The notes under the pieces are model-generated. The model made no database searches and was not told where the DNA came from. It saw only the letters and a list, made by a program, of their open reading frames with translations. From assembly GCF_030056795.1 (NCBI RefSeq), contig NZ_JASHKQ010000013.1, positions 47,431-111,430 on the forward strand: a stretch of DNA of 64,000 nt, in the 5' to 3' direction. Source of the stretch: Rhodococcus sp. IEGM 1381 (GTDB lineage: Bacteria > Actinomycetota > Actinomycetes > Mycobacteriales > Mycobacteriaceae). Positions 27,017 to 34,928 of this stretch are shown here, piece by piece; position 1 is the first letter of the stretch, and every line of letters begins with the position of its first letter. Made by a program: the position numbers and the translations under genes.

Positions 27017-27025
27017 AGATGAACT

Positions 27026-28144
27026 GTGACCGGATTAATGGTGCGCGAAAGAGAAACGCTCGAGAAGTACATGCCTGGTTTGCTGAACTATCTGGACGCA
27101 ACCCCGCTGGACCGACTCGAGTCGCGAGATTCGGACGCAATCGACAAGTTTCGGGAGTTCGGCGGTACCGGTCTGGTGGTTCCAGGCGAACTGGGCGGTC
27201 TCGGTGCTCCGGCCATCGACGCGGTCCGGGCGCAGAGGGCCATCGGGTCTCGCTCGCCCTCTCTCGGCGCGGGAACCACGATGCACCATCTCTCACTCGC
27301 CTCCCTGACGGAGTTCGCTCGCGATGCCACCGAGGACGACCGAGCATTGATCAAGGGATTGGTCGAACAGAAGGCGATCGTCGCTTCCGGATTCTCCGAG
27401 GGCGTCACCGGCGGAAGTGTGTTCATTCCGACGATGACAGCAGTGAAGAAGGGCGACAACTACGTCGTCAACGGAAGCAAGAAGCCGTGCAGTCTTGCGC
27501 GTTCGATGGATTTGCTGACCTGCAGTGTCGAGATCGACTCCGGTGACCGCGCCGTCGCGCTGATTCCGGCCAGCCTACCGGGTATGAGCGTGAAGCCGTT
27601 CTGGACCACCGACATCCTGGCCGGCGCACAGAGCGAAGAAGTGTTGCTCGAAGACGTCGAGGTGCCTGCGAGTCTGGTCCTGCCCAACAAGCACGACGAC
27701 CCCGATGGCGTGCACGAGATGACCGGCTACCTTTGGTTCGGCATGTTGATCTCCGCCAACTACATCGGTGCGGCGACTTCTCTGCTCGAGCGGATGCTCG
27801 AGCAGAACAAGGGCGATTACGAGGGCTATGTTCGGGCGGCGGCCGAACTCGAGGTGTCCATGGCGGCTATCGAAAACGTGGCCCGTGCCTTCGACGAAGG
27901 TGAACGCGGACAGGACATCTCGGTAAAGTTGTTGTTCAACCGCATCGCGATACGTGACGCGCTGGTCCGCAGTAGTTCGGCTGCCATCGAATCGCTCGGC
28001 GGGATCGGCTTCATCAAGTCACCCGAAATCGCTTACGTGGCATCGGCATTGCACGCCTTCGCATTTCATCCGCCATCACGACGATCCATCTCGGAGACCC
28101 TGGCCCGTTTTCACGCGGGTGAGGATTTCGCCTTCGTCAAGTAG
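27026..28144 (+). CDS. acyl-CoA dehydrogenase-family flavoprotein
   Basis: A 372-aa protein with the ACAD fold: helical N domain (GGTGLVVPGELGGLGAPAID), a beta-domain with FSEGVTGGSVF and VNGSKKPCSLARSMDLL, and a helical C domain with SLGGIGFIKSPEIAYV. The C-terminal part does not show the usual arginine-rich signature or an obvious catalytic Glu, so a canonical acyl-CoA desaturation is uncertain; related folds act as flavin monooxygenases. The GTG start has an AAGGAGATG ribosome-binding site. It is divergent from the oxoamine synthase/SDR pair and probably acts on the same molecule. Confidence 0.85.
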   Translation: MTGLMVRERETLEKYMPGLLNYLDATPLDRLESRDSDAIDKFREFGGTGLVVPGELGGLGAPAIDAVRAQRAIGSRSPSLGAGTTMHHLSLASLTEFARDATEDDRALIKGLVEQKAIVASGFSEGVTGGSVFIPTMTAVKKGDNYVVNGSKKPCSLARSMDLLTCSVEIDSGDRAVALIPASLPGMSVKPFWTTDILAGAQSEEVLLEDVEVPASLVLPNKHDDPDGVHEMTGYLWFGMLISANYIGAATSLLERMLEQNKGDYEGYVRAAAELEVSMAAIENVARAFDEGERGQDISVKLLFNRIAIRDALVRSSSAAIESLGGIGFIKSPEIAYVASALHAFAFHPPSRRSISETLARFHAGEDFAFVK

Positions 28145-28147
28145 TAC

Positions 28148-28750
28148 TTAGTCTTCGGTGCGCTCTTCGTCGGCCAGTTTGTCCTCACCTCGGTTACGGA
28201 AGAACTTGAACCCGGGGATGCCGATGACCGCGCGTCGGACATCTTTGGTGACTCCGAGCAACTCGTGAATCTCGGGGGACACCGTGTCGAGGGTCGCGAG
28301 AATGGGGAGCAGGGCTTCCATGTGATCGAGAAGGCCGGGTAGCTGATCGACCATGGCGATGGCGGCGTCGACCTCTTCGTCGGACAGGTTGTCGATGAAC
28401 CTGCGCGCCATCGGCTCGGCCTGCTTGGCGATGGGATCGAACAGTTCGATCAGCTCGAGCGCAGTGTGCGAGGCGACCGATGCCGATGCGACGACCTCGT
28501 CGGCGGCACCAGTCGTTCGCTGCACGCGGGCGACGACGGCGTCGGCCGAGTCGATCACCCGGTCGATGCGTGTCATCAATGTCTCTATGTGGTTCATCAG
28601 TGCTTCGATTCGGCCGGGCAGGGTAAGCGCAAATTCGGTTGTGGTGATCATCCAGCTCACACCGACCCGCGCCACCGCGACTCCGCGCCGGAGCACCGTT
28701 TCGGTACCGAGTGGATCGGGGAGCACCACACCTGCCAACACCAGAGCCAT
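28148..28750 (-). CDS. hypothetical helical/coiled-coil protein
   Basis: About 200 aa. One hydrophobic stretch near the N terminus (MALVLAGVVLPDPLG) is followed by long amphipathic helices with heptad-like spacing (LPGRIEALMNHIETLMTRID, later DEVVASASVASHTALELI) and an acidic, charged tail (EDKLADEERTED). It resembles actinobacterial proteins annotated only as hypothetical, found next to NAD(P)-binding genes. The start is uncertain: ATG 28750 is used, but ATG 28801 or a GTG slightly downstream are possible. It ends 3 bp from the acyl-CoA dehydrogenase stop and is divergent from the SDR gene. Confidence 0.65.
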   Translation of the reverse strand: MALVLAGVVLPDPLGTETVLRRGVAVARVGVSWMITTTEFALTLPGRIEALMNHIETLMTRIDRVIDSADAVVARVQRTTGAADEVVASASVASHTALELIELFDPIAKQAEPMARRFIDNLSDEEVDAAIAMVDQLPGLLDHMEALLPILATLDTVSPEIHELLGVTKDVRRAVIGIPGFKFFRNRGEDKLADEERTED

Positions 28751-28792
28751 AGGAGCGACAATGCCACACCGACACCACGCCTCGAGTGCCGT

Positions 28793-28798
28793 TAGCCT
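28793..28798 (+). promoter_or_regulatory. predicted -10 of the NAD(P)-binding protein gene, leaderless
   Basis: TAGCCT ends 6 bp before the ATG at 28805, giving a transcript that begins at or within the start codon. Confidence 0.45.
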
Positions 28799-28804
28799 CA
28801 TAGC

Positions 28805-29989
28805 ATGAGAGCCCTCGTCACCGGTGCCAGCGGATACATCGGGTCGCGGCTGGTGGCAGCTCTGGTGGCCGAGGATGCCGACGTCGTGGTCGGATCTCGT
28901 ACGCCGAGCAACCTGAGAACCTTCGACTTCTACGACTCCGTCACGGCGGTATCGCTGGATGTCACCGACCAGCAGTCGTGTGCCGCTGCCTTCGCAGAAT
29001 CCGGCGACATCGATGTTGCGTACTACCTGGTGCACGCCATCGGTGAGTCCGACTATCGCGTGCAGGATCGACGGTCCGCCGAGCAGTTCGCCGCGGCTGC
29101 GGCCCGGGCGGGTGTGCGGCGGATCGTCTATCTGGGTGGCTTCGTACCCGACGACGACCACCTCTCCGAGCATCTCGCGAGTCGTGCGGACGTCGGGGAA
29201 GCGTTGACGGTGGACGGCGTCGAGTTGGTCTGGCTCCGAGCCGCCATCGTCCTGGGTGCCGGTTCGACGTCCTACGAGATGTTGCGCTACCTCGCCGACC
29301 GCTTGCCGGTATTGCCGCTGCCGAGCTGGCTTGCCGAGCCCGTGCAGCCGATCGCCGTCGACGACGTGCTGCACTATCTGGTGGCGTCCGCCGACGGCGA
29401 GACGGTGCCGGCGGGCTCGTACGACATCGGTGGGCCGGACGTGGTGCCTTACCGCGATCTGGTGTTCGCGTACGTCGAAGCTGCCGGTCTTCAACGGATC
29501 GGGGTCCCGGTGCCCTTCGTGCCTACCTCACTCGCCGGCAAGGTGATCGGCCGGATCATCCCTGTTCCCGCCGGGCTCGCCGAGGATCTGGTGGGGTCGC
29601 TGCACAACACGATGACGACGTCGGAGAGCCGAATACGCGAACTCGTGCCCGACCCTCCACATGGTCTGACCACCATCGCAGACGCCATGGCCCGTAGTGT
29701 GCGGGGCATGGTGGGTGAGCCTCCCGGTGTGTGCGCGCTGAAGGATCCGCTCCGGTTGGCGAACACGGACGCGGCGTGGAGTGGCGGAGATGCGCTGGGA
29801 ATCCGGCGTCGCGGTGTGGCGGCGTCCTCCGACCGGACGTGGAGCTTGATCGAGGCCCTCGGCGGGCGTCGACTGCTGTCCGCGAAGCCCGTTGCGGCAG
29901 CGGTGCGAACCAACCTGGACGTGGTGGCCGGTGTGAACCGGCGCGTGGCATCGGCCGTGCGTCGCTTGACCGATACCGAGGAGGCGTGA
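28805..29989 (+). CDS. NAD(P)H-binding atypical SDR (YbjT/NDUFA9-like)
   Basis: A 394-aa protein. The N-terminal dinucleotide motif VTGASGYIGSRLVAALVAE is followed by YYLVHAIGESDYRVQDRRSA and VRRIVYLGGFVPDDDH, where the usual catalytic Tyr-Lys pair is absent, as in the atypical SDR group of NmrA/YbjT and complex I NDUFA9-like proteins. The C-terminal ~120 residues are of unknown fold. It is followed by a CPBP protease with a TGATG overlap, so both are one operon. It may bind NAD(P)H as a sensor or act on quinone- or lipid-linked substrates. Confidence 0.85.
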   Translation: MRALVTGASGYIGSRLVAALVAEDADVVVGSRTPSNLRTFDFYDSVTAVSLDVTDQQSCAAAFAESGDIDVAYYLVHAIGESDYRVQDRRSAEQFAAAAARAGVRRIVYLGGFVPDDDHLSEHLASRADVGEALTVDGVELVWLRAAIVLGAGSTSYEMLRYLADRLPVLPLPSWLAEPVQPIAVDDVLHYLVASADGETVPAGSYDIGGPDVVPYRDLVFAYVEAAGLQRIGVPVPFVPTSLAGKVIGRIIPVPAGLAEDLVGSLHNTMTTSESRIRELVPDPPHGLTTIADAMARSVRGMVGEPPGVCALKDPLRLANTDAAWSGGDALGIRRRGVAASSDRTWSLIEALGGRRLLSAKPVAAAVRTNLDVVAGVNRRVASAVRRLTDTEEA

Positions 29990-30699
29990 TGGGAACGTGG
30001 TCGACGACCGCGCTGAACGTGATGAAGTCCGCGCTGGTCGATCCTGTCGAGCGCGATCACCGAGAATCCGACGCGGCGTTCCGCAAGCGACGGATCATCG
30101 TCTTGATCACATTGGTGATCGGTGCCACAGTGCTCTACTTTTCGCTCAAGGTCGAGCCCGGCGATCCGTCGTTCTACGCACTGACGCTGGTGCTTGCTGC
30201 GGTATGGACGGCAGGCGGACTGCTGTCGGGCCCCTTGCATCTGGGACGCATCGTGGTCGGCGGTTCGATCCGTAGGCCGATCGTCACACCCATCCTGATC
30301 GGTCTCGCCGTGGGCGGGGTATTCATGCTCGGCGGTCTGGTCGTACGGCAGATTCCGCCGCTGGCCGACTTCACCGAGAACGTGCTCGCGCACGCCAGGG
30401 TGGGCTCGCTGGTGCTGATCGTCTTCATCGCGCTGCTCAACGGCGTCGCGGAGGAGATCTTCTTCCGCGGGGCGCTGTACTCGGCGATCGGCGTGAAGAA
30501 CCCGGTGATCATCTCGACCGTCGTGTACGCGATCGCCACTCTCGCATCCGGGAATCCGATGCTCGGCTTCGCCGCTGTTCTGCTGGGGTACGTGATGGGT
30601 CTTCAGCGGCGTGCCTCGGGAGGAATCCTGGCACCGATACTCACGCACGTCAGTTGGTCGGCCGTCATGGTTCTCGCTCTACCGCCGCTGTTCGTGTGA
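29989..30699 (+). CDS. CPBP family intramembrane metalloprotease (CAAX/Abi type)
   Basis: A 236-aa integral membrane protein. After a charged N terminus (about 40 residues) there are around six to eight hydrophobic segments, with the CPBP motif NGVAEEIFFRGALYSA (EExxxR) and a later HVSWSAVM carrying the conserved His. These proteases cut prenylated or membrane-bound substrates, and some protect against bacteriocins. The ATG overlaps the previous stop, so expression is coupled to the NAD(P)-binding protein. The substrate is unknown. Confidence 0.9.
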   Translation: MGTWSTTALNVMKSALVDPVERDHRESDAAFRKRRIIVLITLVIGATVLYFSLKVEPGDPSFYALTLVLAAVWTAGGLLSGPLHLGRIVVGGSIRRPIVTPILIGLAVGGVFMLGGLVVRQIPPLADFTENVLAHARVGSLVLIVFIALLNGVAEEIFFRGALYSAIGVKNPVIISTVVYAIATLASGNPMLGFAAVLLGYVMGLQRRASGGILAPILTHVSWSAVMVLALPPLFV

Positions 30700-30785
30700 C
30701 CGCCGATGTTCGAACAGAAAGAGGCGCAAACACCGATTCGGTCGGCGGAAACGGTCCTGCGTGCTGATTCGTCCCGGAACTGGGC

Positions 30786-30791
30786 TACATT
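30786..30791 (+). promoter_or_regulatory. predicted -10 of the Lrp/AsnC gene, leaderless
   Basis: TACATT ends 6 bp before the GTG at 30798. No convincing -35 is seen. Confidence 0.4.
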
Positions 30792-30797
30792 GCGCAG

Positions 30798-31235
30798 GTG
30801 AGTGAAAATCTCGATCGCGTCGATCGCTTGATCATCGACGAGCTGGTGTCCGACGGCCGCGCCACGTTGGCGACGCTGGCGGAGAAGGCTTCCCTGTCCG
30901 TCTCGGCCGTCCAATCCAGAGTTCGACGGCTGGAGTCGCGGCGCGTGATCCGTGGCTACACCGCCCAGGTGGATCCGGAAGCCCTGGGCCGGCCGTTGTC
31001 GGCCTTCGTGGCAATCACTCCCATCGACCCGGCCCAACCCGACGACGCTCCCGCCAGATTGAAGCACCTCTCAGCCATCGAATCGTGCCATTCGGTTGCC
31101 GGCGAGGAAAGCTACGTGCTGTTGGTGCGGGTCGAGTCGCCCCGTGCGCTCGAGCGCCTGCTGCAGGAAATCAGGGCAACCGCCAACGTGCAGACACGCA
31201 GCACCATCATTCTGCAGACGTTCTACGACCGCTGA
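30798..31235 (+). CDS. Lrp/AsnC family transcriptional regulator
   Basis: A 145-aa protein. The N-terminal winged helix (DRVDRLIIDELVSDGRATLA, then VSAVQSRVRRLESRRVIRGY) is joined to a RAM/AsnC ligand-binding domain (CHSVAGEESYVLLVRVESP, ending TRSTIILQTFYDR). Lrp-type regulators form octamers and respond to amino acids. Target genes are not evident; it is convergent with xanthine dehydrogenase and overlaps its 3' end by 29 bp (31207-31235). Confidence 0.92.
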   Translation: MSENLDRVDRLIIDELVSDGRATLATLAEKASLSVSAVQSRVRRLESRRVIRGYTAQVDPEALGRPLSAFVAITPIDPAQPDDAPARLKHLSAIESCHSVAGEESYVLLVRVESPRALERLLQEIRATANVQTRSTIILQTFYDR

Positions 31236-33921
31236 CGGCCCGCCACACGCGGTCCGAGGACATCGGTAGGTCGTACAGTCTGGCCCCCACGGCGTCGCGG
31301 ATAGCGTTTGCCAAAGCAGGAGCGACCGGGTTGTACGGTGACTCGCTCATCGACTTCGCACCGAACGGGCCCAACCGGTCGTAGGTGTCGGCGAACAGTA
31401 CTTCGGTCCGAGGAATATCCGCGAACTGCGGAACGTGATAGCTCCGGATGGAATCGGTGGTTACCAGACCGGCACTGTCGGTACGGATCTCCTCGTACAG
31501 GGCGCTGCCGATAGCCTGTGCAACGCCACCTTCGACCTGGCCGCGGCACTGCTGCGGGTTCATCACCGTTCCTGCGTCCGCGCTTTGTACCGAGTGCAGA
31601 ATCTGGACGGTGCCGGTGTCCTCGTCCACCGCCACCCGGAAGGCTTGAACATTGAACGCCAGAGATCGCGGTAGCCCGCCGCTGTTGCCCTCGGTGACCA
31701 GCGATCCTCCCGCCTTCGCCAAGATGTCGTCGAGGGTGACGAACCGATCGCCGCACCGCACGCCTTCGGGCCCCAGCGTGCAGTCCGAGTGCCGTTGTCC
31801 GGTAACGGTTCCGGCGAGATCGAGAATCCGGGCCGACAATGCACGGACCGCCGCGTAGAGAGCCTTGCCTGCCACCACGGTGCCCGCCGAACCGAAGGCA
31901 CCGGTGTCGTAGGTGGTGGAATCGGTGTCGGACTGACAAACCTGAATGCGATCGACCGAGGTACCCAACTCGCTCGCCGCGATCTGAGTGTGCACGGTAG
32001 TGGTCCCGTTGCCGAATTCCGCTGTTCCGACGTGTATCTCGTATCGACCCTCGGGCAGCAATGCTACCGACGTCTCGGCGCGATGGCCGCGTGGTGGAAT
32101 GGTCGCGATCATGGCCACCGCCATTCCTTCGCCGACTTTCCATCCCGTCGGCGCATGCTCACCGTTCCCGTGTCGCATGGCTGCCTGGGCGAGGTCGATG
32201 CACTGATCGAGGCCGTAGCTTCCGAACTGCAGGTCGTCGTCCTCGAGATGCGCGGCGACGATGTCGTCGCCGGGGACGATCACGTTGCGTCGTCGAAATT
32301 CGAACGGATCGACGTCGATCTCTCTCGCGAGATCGTCCATTGCCGATTCGATCGCGAACATCACCTGTCCCAGTCCATAGCCACGGAACGCCCCGGACGG
32401 AATGTTGTTGGTGTAGACGGTCTTCGCATCGACCCGCTTGTTGGCGCACCGGTAGATCGCGACGGACTCGCCGCACCCGTGGAACATCACTCCGGCACTG
32501 TGATTGCCGTAGGCGCCGGCATCGGTGAGAACGTCGATCGACAACGCGGTCAACGTGCCGTCGGCGCTCGCGGCAGCGGTGACGTCGACCCGGAACGGGT
32601 GACGCAACGGTGAGACTGTGAACTCGTCGGTACGCGTGAACTCGAATTGCACGGGTCGACCGGTGCGGAGCACTGCCAGCGCCACGACGTCCTCGGTCAG
32701 CAACTCCTGCTTGCCGCCGAAGCCGCCGCCGACACGGGCGGTGAACACCCGCACACCTTCGCGCGGAAGGCCGAAGATCTGGCAGATCTCGTCGCGTACC
32801 AGAAACGGAACCTGAGTGCTGGTGCGCAGATTGAGCTTCCCGGTCTCGTCCAGCCACCCGATGGTGCCGTGGGTCTCCAGGTGTACGTGTTGTACTCGCT
32901 GCGTCGTCCACCGTCCGGTGACGACCGCCGCTGCATCGCGGACCGCGGTGTCGACGTCTCCGGTACTGCCGTGCAACTCCGCCACCAGATTTCGTGACGG
33001 ATCCGCAATGCGAGCCGTCGCATCCTTGTCGCCGTGAATCTTCGGCGCACCGGGTTCGAGCGCGGATTCGGGATCGAACACTGCGGGCAGCACGTCGTAC
33101 TCGACGATGACTGCGCGGCACCCTTCCTCCGCGGCAGCGACCGAATCTGCGACCACGATCGCTACCCGTTGGCCGATGAAGCGCACGACGGTGTCGAGTA
33201 CGTGGGTGTCGTCGGGATCGTCGACGCGGCGATCGTGGCGTGCCGTCGAAAATGCGGTCGTGGGGCTGTCTTTCGCGGTGAGCACGAGCACAACCCCGGG
33301 CACTCGCTCCGCGGCAGTGACGTCGATGGCGACGATGCGCGCATGCGCATGCGGGCTGCCGAGCACCGTGGCGTGCAGCAGCCCTTGGGGTGAGTGATCG
33401 AGGGTGTAGGGCTCGGTTCCGGTGACGATCCGGGCGCTGGCCGGCGCAGCGACGGACCGCCCGCAGGCCGGTCCGTCGACGGCTTTCTCGGTGTTCACCA
33501 CACCACAGACGGCATCGGCTATAGCCCGGTACCCGGTGCAGCGACACAGATTTCCCTTCAGCCGCTCGGGGAGTTCGTCCATATCGTTCTCGGTCAGGGT
33601 CGATGCAGTGACGACCATGCCCGCCGTGCAGAACCCACACTGGAAGCCCGCGGCCTCGACGAAGCGGCTCTGCATGGGATGCAGGTCGTCCGGAGTGCCG
33701 AGCCCGGTAACGGTGGTCACGGATCGGTTCGCGGCACGGAATGCGGGGAAGATGCACGAATGCACCGGCTCACCGTCGACGAGCACCGAACATGCTCCGC
33801 AATCGCCTGCGTCGCAGCCTTTCTTCACCTCGAAATGTTCGTGTTCGCGGAGCATGGTTCGTAGGCACTGGCCCGGCCGCGGGTCGACGTCGGTCGGTAC
33901 CCCGTTGATGTCGACGATCAT
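31207..33921 (-). CDS. xanthine dehydrogenase, fused [2Fe-2S] and molybdopterin-binding subunits
   Basis: 904 aa. Residues 1 to about 160 are the iron-sulphur part: KKGCDAGDCGACSVLVDG, then CGFCTAGM and GNLCRCTGY. The rest is the molybdenum-binding subunit with ARVGGGFGGKQE, IPSGAFRGYGLGQ, GTAEFGNGTTT and the Glu-bearing loop LGPFGAKSMSES. It oxidises hypoxanthine or xanthine to urate. The gene overlaps the FAD subunit by ATGA. In many organisms these two parts are separate genes or a three-domain fusion; here only the small and large parts are joined. The surrounding uricase and PucR genes make purine the likely substrate. The start is ATG 33921; the much longer open frame upstream overlaps the FAD gene. 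Confidence 0.92.
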   Translation of the reverse strand: MIVDINGVPTDVDPRPGQCLRTMLREHEHFEVKKGCDAGDCGACSVLVDGEPVHSCIFPAFRAANRSVTTVTGLGTPDDLHPMQSRFVEAAGFQCGFCTAGMVVTASTLTENDMDELPERLKGNLCRCTGYRAIADAVCGVVNTEKAVDGPACGRSVAAPASARIVTGTEPYTLDHSPQGLLHATVLGSPHAHARIVAIDVTAAERVPGVVLVLTAKDSPTTAFSTARHDRRVDDPDDTHVLDTVVRFIGQRVAIVVADSVAAAEEGCRAVIVEYDVLPAVFDPESALEPGAPKIHGDKDATARIADPSRNLVAELHGSTGDVDTAVRDAAAVVTGRWTTQRVQHVHLETHGTIGWLDETGKLNLRTSTQVPFLVRDEICQIFGLPREGVRVFTARVGGGFGGKQELLTEDVVALAVLRTGRPVQFEFTRTDEFTVSPLRHPFRVDVTAAASADGTLTALSIDVLTDAGAYGNHSAGVMFHGCGESVAIYRCANKRVDAKTVYTNNIPSGAFRGYGLGQVMFAIESAMDDLAREIDVDPFEFRRRNVIVPGDDIVAAHLEDDDLQFGSYGLDQCIDLAQAAMRHGNGEHAPTGWKVGEGMAVAMIATIPPRGHRAETSVALLPEGRYEIHVGTAEFGNGTTTVHTQIAASELGTSVDRIQVCQSDTDSTTYDTGAFGSAGTVVAGKALYAAVRALSARILDLAGTVTGQRHSDCTLGPEGVRCGDRFVTLDDILAKAGGSLVTEGNSGGLPRSLAFNVQAFRVAVDEDTGTVQILHSVQSADAGTVMNPQQCRGQVEGGVAQAIGSALYEEIRTDSAGLVTTDSIRSYHVPQFADIPRTEVLFADTYDRLGPFGAKSMSESPYNPVAPALANAIRDAVGARLYDLPMSSDRVWRAVSGRRTSAE

Positions 33922-34730
33922 GACAACTCCTCGCGAATCTGCTGGGCTGCAGTACAACTGATGTGTCGACGCCAGTCCGGCGCACCGTGGGGGTCGTCGA
34001 ACCAGTGCTCGGGACCGATTGTCTCGGCCAGCGCGTCGTCGAGTTCGTTGGCCGTCGGCAGAGCCGGAAAGCGAAGTACGAACGGGCGGACGGTCGATGC
34101 GCTGACCGTCAGAACGAACTCGCCGCCGGCGTCGACTCGCCCGATCACCACCGCGGCCGATCGGCCGAGTGGTGAGAGTGCGAGCTTGCGCATCGCCGTC
34201 CTCGCCTCGAGTGCATACCGCGGAATCTCGATGCTGCGCAACACGTCTCCAGGACGAAGAGCATTGGTATTCGGTCCGGTGATCAGATCGTCGATCGCGA
34301 TGTCGTAGTCGTGTTCGCGACCGTCTGCCGACCACACCTGCCCGATGCCGTCGAGGGCTGCGGTGGCCGAGATCATCGCACCGGCGGGCAGGGCCAACGC
34401 GATGTTGCCGCCGACGGTGGCGGTTTTCCAGATCTTGAACGAGGCCAACAGTGCTGCAGCGCAGCGAGGAAACAGTGCGGTGGCAGGCCACGGCGACTCG
34501 AATCGCGCCAGCGTCTCGATCGTGCACGTGGCGGCGATCTCGAGCCCGGTCTCGGTGACCGTCAGCGGCTCCCAGCCCAGGGCGGTGATATCGACGAGGG
34601 TGGTCAGATGATCCTGCTTCTCCGAGAACAACCAGGTACCACCTGCGAGTACTGCGGTGTCCTCGCGTCCCGGTGGCAGGTCCGCTCGGGAGCTGGGAAG
34701 CAGAACGTTGTCGACAGTGCCGAGATCCAT
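33918..34730 (-). CDS. xanthine dehydrogenase FAD-binding subunit
   Basis: A 270-aa CoxM/XdhB-type FAD protein: AVLAGGTWLFSEKQDHLTTL (first FAD motif), LASFKIWKTATVGGNIALAL (second motif, with the typical TVGGN), and a C-terminal CO-dehydrogenase flavoprotein domain (RKLALSPLGRSAAVVIGRV). It passes electrons from the iron-sulphur centres to NAD or another acceptor. It is the first gene of the two-gene xdh operon, divergent from pucR across 198 bp. Confidence 0.9.
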   Translation of the reverse strand: MDLGTVDNVLLPSSRADLPPGREDTAVLAGGTWLFSEKQDHLTTLVDITALGWEPLTVTETGLEIAATCTIETLARFESPWPATALFPRCAAALLASFKIWKTATVGGNIALALPAGAMISATAALDGIGQVWSADGREHDYDIAIDDLITGPNTNALRPGDVLRSIEIPRYALEARTAMRKLALSPLGRSAAVVIGRVDAGGEFVLTVSASTVRPFVLRFPALPTANELDDALAETIGPEHWFDDPHGAPDWRRHISCTAAQQIREELS

Positions 34731-34928
34731 GGTCTTCGTTCACCTCATCCTCGCCGGGAGGGTCCACCGCGCCGGCAGGTCCACCACCCGATGTGTCACC
34801 TCGAACTCTAGTGAGCTTCTGTTACCGATCTTCGGTGGTCCGGCGATCCGTCCGAAACTCGGCGGAAACAACCCGCACCTAGTGTTGCCTCGAACAAGCG
34901 CAGTGATGCCGAGCGGGGGAGGGCGACA
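34731..34928. promoter_or_regulatory. divergent xdh / pucR regulatory region
   Basis: 198 bp between the xanthine dehydrogenase operon and pucR. It has a perfect 5-3-5 inverted repeat ACCGA-TCT-TCGGT (34824-34836) and an 8-bp direct repeat GGTCCACC at 34761 and 34778 (period 17). A purine-reducible system would be expected to bind here; the binding protein is likely PucR (inference). Confidence 0.5.

Larger units (their letters stand above)
26652..27025. promoter_or_regulatory. AT-rich divergent regulatory region of the oxoamine synthase / acyl-CoA dehydrogenase cluster
   Basis: 374 bp without a credible gene, clearly richer in A and T than its surroundings (for example 26795-26870). It contains an inverted repeat at 26797-26817 and a tandem 18-bp direct repeat at 26981-27016 next to the acyl-CoA dehydrogenase start. 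It must hold promoters for both directions. Confidence 0.65.

Noticed and set aside
28751..29494. Upstream extension of the hypothetical coiled-coil protein across the NAD(P)-binding gene
   Set aside because: It would be entirely antisense to a clear gene and looks like reverse-frame translation.
33922..34767. N-terminal extension that would make xanthine dehydrogenase 1186 aa
   Set aside because: The extra frame is out of phase with the recognised FAD subunit gene, which itself overlaps the true ATG by ATGA.
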